Below, in pieces: positions 40,687 to 52,600 of a stretch of DNA of 64,000 nt (the first letter of the stretch is position 1; every line of letters begins with the position of its first letter). The DNA is from Mugil cephalus. Its lineage: Eukaryota; Chordata; Actinopteri; Mugiliformes; Mugilidae. Location: assembly GCF_022458985.1 (NCBI RefSeq), contig NC_061787.1:219001-283000 (forward strand), in the 5' to 3' direction. Made by a program: the position numbers and the translations under genes. The notes beneath the pieces are model-generated. The model was not told the origin of the DNA. It searched no databases and worked only from the letters and a program-made list of their open reading frames with translations.

Positions 40687-43600
40687 GTAAGCGGGCGTCG
40701 AGGTTTGCAGAAAACACACGTTTCAACCCGGTTTCTGCCCGAGGATAAATGAAATTAACAGCTGCTATCTTAAAGTTACTTTGCCGTTGGATGTTGGACC
40801 AGTTCCCTGTCATTCAGCTTGTGCCTGCTCGGTTTCACATCGTAAAAACAGAAAAGAAAAAGAAAAATGCGCACACGGTGAGGTCACATTGACTCTTAAA
40901 CAACGAGATTTGGTTTAAATTACCGACCGATTGACTTAAACCAGTGTAATTCTTTCCGCCTTTCTGCTTCTCTGCACAGAAGTTGAACGTTGACATGGTT
41001 TTAGGTGATTATTTTGTTGGATTAAACTTTTACTCTTTTAGTATTGCACAATGCATTGATCAGGCATAACATTATGACCATCTTCCTGATGTTTTGTTTG
41101 CTGACCCGTCCCCCAGTCATGGACTCCTCTAGACCTGCGAAGACATCAGCAGCAGGTCCTGTAAGTTCCTGTAAGTTCCTGTTAGTTCCAGCCTGTCCCA
41201 CAGATGCTGGACTGGATTGTTGACTGTTACCTGGGATGCTGCACTTGAAGGTGACAGCCCTGATGGAGTCCAGTGTTTATTAGCAGAGCGTTGTCCAAAG
41301 CGTCACAGCGTCTCCACCCTTCACCTCTTCAGTAGTTAACGTTGTTATAAATGTCTTAACGTGAACCAGACGTCAAACTAACTTTTCTCACTGTCCCACG
41401 GTGAAGAGGAAAAGTGCACAGGCACAACACATAAAGGACACGTTATCCTAACGCAGGATTCAGTTTGGAAAATCAAAACTAGTGTTTGGAAGATTTCCAA
41501 GTTCCAAGGCTGTTACCAAATTATAAATGTGTAAAAAAATATAAATGCTTCCATGTGGCAGCTCAAATGTTTGTGTGAGAGCACAATGTCACTACAGAGA
41601 TGATATAAAACACAGAATTTATCTGGTTTGTTCTTAACTTATCTGCATGAGCTACGTTAGCTTTAAAACAATTAAACAACATAACGACATATATTCAGAT
41701 TAATGACAACGAACTATTGGTTCCATCATTTATTTACATGAATGATGGGTCCAGATGACACAGTCATATGACACAGTCAGGCTTCATGACGACGTCCAGC
41801 AGCCAAATGCTCCGTTATAAGCTCATCTTTAATGATGTTATCACCGTTTAAGTGAATGTCTTAAACACACAGTTATTCTTTGGTTTATATTATCATGCAG
41901 GTGCATTGTCCTGTGTTCAGTGACATAATCACAATAACAAGTCACTGTTTAATCCTTCGTTAATACTTCGTTCTCCTTGTGTTTATTTCTGAATGAGTAA
42001 CTTCCCTTTGTTAATCCACATTATAAACATTAGTCTAACTTTCCTTTCTGAACAGAAATCTGTTAACGTGGTGATTAAATAAACAGGACATTCTGTGGCT
42101 GATGGGAAGTGATCAGGTCAAACCTGTTCCTTCTCTCGTTTTACTGCCGTGATCTGACGTGAATCCTATAAAACCATTTCCAGTTTTCTTGTCCCTGACT
42201 GTTCTGGCATCCGGGGGAACCAGAGGCTCCGGTTCATTAGTGAGATGCTCACGGTAGTTTATCATTAGAGAAACACGCTCTCCTGCCAATACAGCGACTG
42301 GATTAAAGGAGCTCCAGGAACTCTGAGCTCTATATTCTTTACACATCATACATCACATCTCCGACTCTTTCTGTGCGTTGAAGCTACGTCACAAATTCCC
42401 TCTGGGCTCAATAAAGCGTCTGTGTGTTTTAAGTGGTTCTCTCAGAATTAGCATCAATCGATCGAACCGGACCAGCCTCCACTCGCCGTGTGTGTCACTG
42501 AGCCTCGGCGGCTGGTTCACGGCTGTTCACGGCTGTTCACGGCTGTTCCTTCCTCGGGCCACAGGAGACAGACCTGGGAACAGCCCACAGGGGTCACAGG
42601 GTCACAGGTCAAACACAAACCGTCTGAGGACGCTGCAGGTTCTCTGCCGCCCACTAACAACATAACCTGTGTTATTCACTGCTCCTGTCAGTGGTCATAA
42701 TGTTATGCCTGATCAGTTCGTCTGCTGCTCCGTGAGCTGAGACGTAGGAGGCAGGAATCTGTCTCAGTGCAGGAGGAGGACATATTCCTTCCTATAAGGA
42801 GCCTTTTGAGTGGAGTCGTATGTTAAATACTCAGTTATTTCTGCTGTAATGTAATTTAATGTAAATAAAAGTTTACAGTGAGTCTATAAACTCAGTATAA
42901 GGACTTTATCAGGAGTGTTTCCCTTCACAGAGTAAGTGAAACGTCCACGGTGGCGTTAAGGTAACGGGTTAGATCAGGAGCTTCACTGGAACGTCCTCAT
43001 TTATTAAAGGTGTGATTTGACATCGTGAACCCAGGACTCAGACTCGTCCTCCTGGATTCACTGAGACGTTGCACCAGTGGAGCTGGTTTTCACAGCAGCT
43101 CATCTTCACACCTGCTCTGGGGCATCTGTTGGTTCCCTGGAGGTTTCCACTGGTTGAACTGGTTCCCTGTAACTTAATAACAGAACGTTTGTGGTTTTCA
43201 CTTCTAACAGTGATGTGACATTTTTCTTGTCATGTGATACTTTATGACAGTAAAGATTGTGTGTGTTTTGTGCAGTAAGAAAGGAGGCCCGGCTCAGGTG
43301 CTGAACTTAGAGGTACGTCACCGTCATTCAGTAGTTTTACATATTTTTATTATTCTGATTTAAGAGTTTAAAGTCAGAATCAGAAAAGACTTTATTGCCA
43401 AGTTCACATGCACTGAAACAACGTGTTCACTGTCTGTTCACAATGAAAGGAACGTTTCCTGTTTGATCTCCACTAATCAAGTCTGCGTTTTGTTTTAAAT
43501 GTCTCTGCTTGTAGAAAGATGTGAAGAAGGAACGTGCAGCCGTGGACAAAGTCTTCTTCCTCCGAATCCTCCAGATTCTGGGCATCTTGGTGCCTCGAGT

Positions 43601-46600
43601 CTTCTGCATGGAGGTCTGGCTACGCTGCTACGCTCTTAATATCTCACTAAATATGTAGAGATGATCAGAGAAACGTTATCACTGTTATTACCAGTGTGTC
43701 ACAGACAGAATAACACTGAAGGAGATGTGACGTTACTGCAGAGATGCTGTGTAGATCTTTTCATTCCTTCAGTCTTTCATTGAGCGAGATGTTGTTTAGA
43801 TCAACAGGTTTTAGGGTTAAACTATTTTTTCCTTCTATGAACCGTATCATTTTTGTGTTGGTGTGTATTAGAAAGTTTAAAGGCTCCTTTAAACACAGAA
43901 CTCATCTTGTTGTTTAGTCTTGTTCATGACCATGAACCGTTCAGGACGTAGGTTTTGGCTTTTAAAGGTTAAATGTCCTCATTATCTTCCATGTAACCGT
44001 CGCTAGTTCATCCCTCGTGTTATTCTGACTCCTGACACTCAGACGTGTCCAGCTTTGAGTGTTTGTCTTAAAGCGTTCAGCATGAATACAGCATGTTTCT
44101 AAATGACATGTGAATGATTATAGGGCAGAAAACACGATGTGGACATTCTCCTGAAGAGGTTAAAGTCTCTGTGCTCATTCATTCATTAAAACAATATGAG
44201 CAGATGTTAAATAAACCGTACATGTTTAAATGCAGTGCAAAGTGCACGTCTGGAAATATTCATAGATAAGGAGTAAATGATGAAAGTTCGGTGCATGTTT
44301 CATTAGTTCTGTTGCTATAGAAGTGGATTTAATTTAAAGCTTTCAGCACGTGATTTTGTTTTTACGCTGGTAATCAAGTTTTCATATTCGCTGTGAACCT
44401 CAGAGATTATTTCACATAAATCCCGGATTAACGTGAGATTTGTCTGTCGAGCTGTGATTTACTGGTGTAAACCAACAAGTCCATGATCTGAACCTTTCCT
44501 AACACTGTCCTGATGTGGTGGAGCCGGTTATTTGTCAGCCAGTGTGAGGAGAACTAGACGTGAGCGATAGCTGAGCCCTTTGACACCGAAACGTTGGCTC
44601 CATAGGCCAAGGTCTCGCTGTGTTCCACCTCTGGTCCCTCCCTATCTTATCCAGTCTGGCAGATATGAGCCGAGTCAAGGGCACCGCCACAAGTGACTCA
44701 GGAAACAGCTCTGATTTCCAGCCTCTGCTAATAACTCTCTGCTTGTGTCCTCTCAGACCGGCTACCTGATCCTCATCGCCTCCATGCTGGTTGCCAGGAC
44801 CTACTGTGATGTGTGGACCATCCAGAACGGCACCATGATCGAAAGGTCAGGCTGTGGCTTCAGGCCTGGGTTCTCTTTATGTGACGGTTATAATCCTGAT
44901 TCCTCATTTATTTCCTGAGGAGTCTACGTTAAGCTTTCACACAACTGTCACCATCTACATCTACATCATGACTCAACAGCAGCACATTCAACAAACCAAA
45001 ACCTGCACATGACGTTGAAACGGCCGCGTCCTAATTACTCGCTTCACACTGGAAAATGTTTTTATTTTTTAGATTTATTTCAGGGGGCGAGGATTCACGA
45101 TGATACTCTACATAGTTCACCGAGAAATTTTAAATGCAGCTTAAAATACACGTTGTATATATGAACATCAGTGAGAAATAAAATAGTAATCCAGACTTTT
45201 TCTTTTAACATGGATATTTCTTGTTGCACGTAGTCGGCTCCCAGCAGCTCTTAATGTCATCATACATTAATAATAATAATAGTAATATCATTATTTTATT
45301 CATTGATTTAAAATAGCAGCCAACTCACTACCAGGAACCATGAGTCAGTTACAGTATCAGACTTTTTAAATGTTGACGCTAATGCAGCTTTTTTTATTCT
45401 CATTCGCTTTATTTCTACATATCAGTGAAACTGTTCTTTCATTGAACTCATATCAGACTTTACGTAGTAAATGTTACAGCAGAATAAGGACATGTCCAAA
45501 CTCTGAACATCCAGACATGAAGTCGTTCTGTCCCATGTTCCCTCGTATCTGCGTTTGTTCATTACATTCTCAGGACTGAATCACATGAATATCACACTGC
45601 AGGAAACAAACCGTGTGCATCAGCAGCCTGCAGCTCTTCTTACACCTTCAGTGTCTGTGCAGGAGGCTTTAACGTGCATCAGGCCTTATATATAAATACA
45701 TACATATATATAAATATATATAAACACAGAGCACTTGTGTCACTTTTTGCTCGTTTTGTTTTGCAGTGCGATCATCGGCCGCTCCAGGAAGGATTTCAAG
45801 ACTTTCTTGTACAACTTCATCAGATTCATGCCAGTGGTGAGTTTGCTGCTCGTTATGTCAGTTTGTTGCTCGTTATGTCAGTTTGTTGCTCGTTATGTCA
45901 GTTTGTTGCTCGTTATGTCAGTTTGTTGCTCGTTATGTCAGTTTGTTGCTCGTTATGTCAGTTTGTTGCTCGTTATGTCAGTTTGCTGCTCGTTATGTCA
46001 GTTTGCTGCTCGTTATGTCAGTTTGCTGCTCGTTATGTCAGTTTGTTGCTCGTTATGTCAGTTTGTTGCTCGTTATGTCAGTTTGTTGCTCGTTATGTCA
46101 GTTTGCTGCTCGTTATGTCAGTTTGTTGTTCGTTATGTCAGTTTGCTGCTCGTTATGTCAGTTTGTTGCTCGTTATGTCAGTTTGCTGCTCGTTATGTCA
46201 GTTTGCTGCTCGTTATGTCAGTTTGTTGCTCGTTATGTCAGTTTGCTGCTCGTTATGTCAGTTTGCTGCTCGTTATGTCAGTTTGCTGCTCGTTATGTCA
46301 GTTTGCTGCTCGTTATGTCAGTTTGCTGCTTGTTATGTCAGTTTGCTGCTCGTTATGTCAGTTTGCTGCTAGTTATGTCAGTTTGCTGCTCGTTATGTCA
46401 GTTTGCTGCTCGTTATGTCAGTTTGCTGCTCGTTATGTCAGTTTGTTGCTCGTTATGTCAGTTTGCTGCAGCCCCGTGAGCAGATTATTTCTGGACTGGT
46501 TCTTTTCATTGTGGCTTCTTCTGCAAACTCTTCGTTCCCTTTTTGTGCTTAAAAGTATTTTTAAAACCTCCCTCTCGTACGGCTGAGAGTTCATTCAGCG

Positions 46601-49600
46601 TTTTTATTTGTGACTGGCTCCTTCCAGATTGCCTTGGTGAACAATTTCTTGAAGTTGGGCCTAAACGAGCTGAAGCTGAGGTTCCGTGAGCGTCTGACAA
46701 AGAGCCTGTACGACCAGTACCTGGAGTAAGTACAGCGCCATCATTTATCATCTATTCCTTCATGTAATTTACCATAAACCTCCTGTTCACCTACAGGTCA
46801 CTGCATCTTATAATCGATGAGTAAAATCAGTGGTTTAAGTCTCACTCTTAATCATTTACAACAGCCTGTTTATTTACGGCCGCTGTCTGTTAAATTACAG
46901 TGAACTTGTTTCCTCTCCTTAGCTCTGTCACATGTTTTCACATGTGTGATCTGTAACTCAGTGTTCCCATGGATGAACACACTTACTCCCCAGTAATGAT
47001 ATAACCAGCAGTTTACCTGCTGCATCTGCACTAGAAGAACGTGTGCACTAACGTGGACACGGCTGCATCCATCAGAGTCTTTACATTTCTGCAGAAAAAC
47101 TTCTCAAACTGACTAAAAAACTTCAGATTGTCACATAAATCCCCCTGGAAACTAATTTGCTGTTAATGTGTCTTTGGACCTGATCAAAAACTGTGACTCT
47201 GTAAGAAGTTGGTTCTGGTTCAGGTTTTATCTGATGCCGGAGACAAAACGGTGCCGATGCTTAAAGAATGAAAACTTACTCACTCTGTCCACGACGCCTG
47301 TCACAATATTAATGTAAATAATATAAATCCAACCGAGACTAAGAAGTAAATGAACCGACACGAAATAAAATTCAGGCAGGAGACAAACTGACGTGACGTC
47401 TCGTGTAGCGTCGAGCTACGGATGCTAAGCTAATGAAAGACTGGCAGCAGGTGAAGCACCAGACCAGTCTGGTTACCACCGTTACAGCTGAACTCTGACC
47501 ATGTTGTGTCTCCTCAGAGGCTTCACTTACTATAAAATGGGAAACTTGGACAACAGGATAGCTAACGCCGACCAGCTGCTCACACAGGACGTGGAGAAGT
47601 TCTGCAACAGTGTCGTGGATCTTTACTCCAACCTCAGCAAGGTACCGTCTGCTGATGTGGTCGCCTCAGCCCGATGTGTAGTGTGTTAGTGAACGGATCA
47701 GATCCTCCATGAGGCGTTACCGGGGTGATGGTTTCTAGAAACATGTTAAATGTCCTTTTATCCATGAACCAGGTTTTAAGAAGAAACAGACGTTAAATAA
47801 ATGGAGCTCTGTCTCTTTTTAATCTGTTTGTCTGTGTGTTTCAGCCCTTGTTGGATATTGGTCTGTACATCTTCAAGCTGTCCAGTGCCATTGGTGCTCA
47901 GGTACGGTTACCGTGACAACCGGCTCTTCATGTTTCATGTTTGTAACGTATGTATACACCGATCAGGCATAACATTATGACCACTGACAGGATCCCTTCA
48001 TCATTTTTAGACAGTAAGTGAACGTTTTTGATGTGTTAGAAGCAGGAAAAAGGGAAAGTGTGAGGATTTGACTGAGTTTGACCAGGACCAGAACGAGTTA
48101 GAGGTGTAGACTCGGCCTCTAAAGTCCTCAGGTCTCAGTCCAACTGAGCTTCGTACAGGATCTGCTGCTGCTGCCGGACCCCGTCCATGTGGTCTTAATG
48201 TCGTGCCTGATCGGTGGAGGTTGTTTTAATGTATTTATGTGGGTTAAGTCGGGTCTTGTCTTGTATTTAATGACTTAAAAAGAGTCTTCGCTGTCTTCGC
48301 TGTGTCCAGGGCCCAGCCATCATGATGGCCTACCTGGTGATCTCAGGCCTGTTTCTGACCCGGCTGAGGAGACCTATCGGGAAAATGACGGTGACCGAGC
48401 AGCGCTATGAGGGCGAGTACCGCTACGTCAACTCTCGCCTCATAACCAACAGGTAAACAGGACACGGCCTCTACTAAAACCTGCCGAGGTTCTTACTTTA
48501 CTATAGGACAGGACAGAACAGAGCGGCCTTTATGTCCCTTTATTACAACGAGGTTAGAGACAAACATGTACAAAATACTGCAATGAAGGTTTTATTTCCA
48601 AGCTGAAGTTAAACTACTGATAAGATGATAAAATACATGTTGTTTTATAGCAGCAGAGGTAAAGACAGCGAAGCAGCTTCATGTCATGTGAGCGTTCATG
48701 GATGTTTCTGTGTTTTCAGTGAGGAAATCGCTTTCTACAACGGAAACACGAGGGAGAAACAGACCATTTACGCCACATTCAAAAAACTGGTGCGTTTCAG
48801 TGTAAAAAAACACAAATTCCTGGCAGAGACTGTATCGCTGTGAACAGCTGTGTGATGCCCCCCCCCCCCCCCCCCCCCCCCGAAAGGCAGCGAGACCTGA
48901 ACCACCTCTGCATTTAATGATGTGACTTCATTAGTTATGTTGTGAAGGAGTTTGAATCTGTGTCTGTGTCTGAGTCTGAGTCTGAGTCTGAGTCTGAGTC
49001 TGTGTCTGAGTCTGAGTCTGAGTCTGAGTCTGTGTCTGTGTGTGTGTGGTTTCTTGACGTCAGAATACATTTGTTGTTCCTTTCTTCTTCCAGGTCGACC
49101 ACCTGCATAACTTCATCTTCTTCCGCTTCTCCATGGGGTTTGTGGACAGTATAATAGCCAAGTGTAAGTGGATGCATGTATATTAGTCTTTAAGTCTTAT
49201 AAATGATAGTGTCTCTTAGTTTGAAAACACAAGATTAAAACTTAAAACTCCCTCCATGCTCCTTTCTGTCCCTCTGACATATCGGGGACATAATGTGTGA
49301 TGTCCCACCTGACGATGACGATATATAATCTGTGTTGTGGTCATGATGGTCTGTGTGGTGTTAACATGCTGTATGAGGGTGGAGTTAACCCGTCTGTCCT
49401 TTATGTCCCCCCCGTCCTTTATGCCCCCCCTCCTTTATGTCCCCCCCCCCTCCCTTATGCCCCCCCCCCCCCTGCAGACGTGGCCACTGTGGTGGGGTAT
49501 CTGGTGGTCAGTCGGCCCTTTCTAAACCTGTCGGACCCGCGGCACCTGCACAGCACACACTCTGAGCTGCTTGAGGTGAGCACACGTGTGAACGTTTAAC

Positions 49601-52600
49601 ACAAAAATACTTTGTTTCATTTCATTATTATTATTATTTATAGGGTTTAATGAGCCTGAAACACGGCAGCTCGTATTTAAATGAATATAATGACGTAGGG
49701 TGAGGATCAGTGTAGAGAAGCATCCACACACTGTTCTGTCTTTATCAGAGGTTGACATCTTGTCTGTCTGCAGGACTACTACCAGAGTGGACGGATGCTG
49801 CTCAGGATGTCCCAGGCTCTGGGCAGGATCGTACTGGCCGGCCGAGACATGACTCGCCTCTCAGGGTGAGTATTGTTACAGAGAACACAGAAACATACGC
49901 TCGTAGATTGTAGATAAGTGGAGGACATGGGGCTGTTTGTGGGTTCATGCTACACACCTACACACCTACACACCTACACACCGCTGTGTTTCCATGAGGT
50001 CATGTGATCTCTTATTCTACAGTATTCACTCATCACATTAAATGAAAGGGTTCGTTAAGTGAATCTGCCGCATTAATTCTTCTCTCAACCAGAAGAAAAC
50101 ACCTGATTTTACATGAAACAAACATTTTAGTTCCTTTTATGTTGTGTTTACGTCTGTGTGTGTCAGAACTTCTACCTGAACATACGTCGGTTATTTTCTC
50201 GTCCTCCACAGGTTTACAGCTCGTATCACGGAGCTGATGAAGGTCCTGAAGGATCTGAACGCTGGCAGATATGAACGCACCATGGTGTCTCAGCAGAACG
50301 GTACCAGAGACGTCGCTCTAGAGAAGCACAGAAGGTGGAGGTCTGTCTGAATGCTGACGTTGTCCTTACTCCCTCCTCTCCCCATGCAGACGCTGTCGCA
50401 GAACACAAGCTGGTGCCTGGAAGAGGACAGGTCATCAACAGAGACAACATCATCAAGTTTGACCACACTCCTCTGTCCACGCCCAACGGAGACGTCCTCA
50501 TCACAGACCTCACCTTCGAGGTAAAACGTTCGTCCAGGACGTGTTTGGGTTAAAGGTTTATTTTAACGTGTGGACGTGGATTATTCTGTGTCACATGTTG
50601 TTACTTGTGCTCTGAAGGTGAGATCTGGAACCAACGTCCTGGTGTGTGGACCGAACGGCTGTGGGAAGAGTTCTCTGTTTAGGGTTCTAGGAGAGGTAAG
50701 ACTCATTAAAGAGTTATTAGCAAAGCAGGTTCTAAAGCTAATCAGCGTTTTGTCTTAACAGCTGTGGCCTCTGTTTGGTGGACACCTGACGAAACCGGAC
50801 AGAGGGAAACTCTTCTATGTCCCACAGGTAAAACCTGCCACAGATCTCACGGTTTCTGTTCTGTGGTGGATGAACAGCAGAACATGAAGCTGGTCTCACA
50901 TCTCAGTGTTTCTGAACTCAAATAATAAAACTCCTCAATGATTATTATCATTAAGACAAAGTCAAATAACACGTTTAGCCCGTTTAGACCAGCCGTGTCC
51001 ATAGCGACAGTCTGCGGATTTATTAGTGTTATGACATTTCTTCACCCATCAGACAAATAAAAACATAAATACAATAAATAAAAACAAAAAAACAATAAAT
51101 AAAATATAAAAACAATATGTAAAAACATTAAACATAAAAACAATAAATAAAAATAATGAATAAAATATAAAACATAAAAACAATAAATAAAATATAAAAA
51201 CATAAAAACAATAAATAAAAATAAAAACAATAAATAAAATATAAAAAATAATAAATAAAAACAATATATAAAATATAAAAACAATAAATACAAACATAAA
51301 AACAATAAATAAAAACATAAAAAGCAATAAATAAAATATAAAAACAATAAATACAAACATAAAAACAATAAATAAAATATAAAACCAATAAATAAAAACA
51401 AAAACAATAAATAAAATATAAAAACAATAAATAAAAACATAAAAAACAATAAATAAAATATAAAAACAATAAATAAAAACAAAAACAATAAATAAAATTA
51501 AAAATAAAAACTTAAAAATTAATAAATAAAATATAAAAACAATAAATAAAAACATAAAACCAATAAATAAAACATAAAAACAATAAATAAAAACGAAAAA
51601 CCATAAATAAAAATGTAAAAACAACACATGAACTGGAACCTTGAGGTCGTATAAATGTGAACCTCCTGTGTTTCATCAAACCTTCAAACTAAACACTGCT
51701 GACAGAGGAAGCAGCTTGTAAATGCTCAGTCTGTCTGTGAATAAACCGGTGGAGTAACGGTGGATGATGACGGTACGGAGGAGAACATGTGGAGCAGGAA
51801 CTAAACCCACCTCTGCCCGTTTGTCCAGAGGCCGTACATGACGCTGGGTTCTCTGCGGGACCAGGTCATCTACCCCGACACCCAGGAAGAGCAGAGGAAG
51901 AAAGGCATCTCTGACCAGGTGGGACCCAACACGGTGTGACACACTAACCCAGACCTGCTGAACTCGGCCTGTGGTTCTGAACACGTTCTGCTCCGTGCTG
52001 TGTTCAGGTGCTGAAGGAATATCTGGACAACGTTCAGCTGGGACACATCCTGGATCGGGAGGGAACTTGGGACTCGGTCCAGGACTGGATGGACGTCCTC
52101 AGTGGAGGGGAGAAGCAGAGGATGGCTGTAAGTTACTCAGGGATGGAGGGGTGGGGACTAATCTTCTCTGGACAGACGCTGATTGGAGGCTCCTGGTCTC
52201 TGTCGTCTCTGTTGTCTCTGTCGTCTCTGTCGTCTCTGTCGTCTCTGTCGTCTCTGTCGTCTCTGTCGTCTCTGTCCCTGACGTAGATGGCCAGACTGTT
52301 CTACCACAAGCCCCAGTTTGCCATCCTGGACGAGTGCACCAGTGCAGTGAGCGTGGATGTGGAGGATTACATCTACAGCCACTGCAGGACGGTACGTCAC
52401 GTAACCACGGCAACGCCCGTCCATCCCAGCGCATGTCCTCATGTGTCTCTCACCCGCTGATCATTCTCCTCACTCCTGCACACACGGCAAATATAAACAT
52501 CGACAGCATTTAGTTATTTATGATTTAAAATCTAACGTATCAACACCAGAAGAGACTGTTATCATGAATGATTTCTGAATGACTTCCTTTAACCCACAGG

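Noticed and set aside
45674-46586. Three overlapping long frames (198-283 codons) rich in Cys and Val
   Set aside because: All arise from the stop-free 20-bp array in abcd3 intron 5. A 20-bp unit opens all three frames at once.
51042-51627. Minus-strand Phe/Leu/Tyr-rich frames resembling a membrane protein
   Set aside because: Antisense of the A-rich AATAAA array in abcd3 intron 17.
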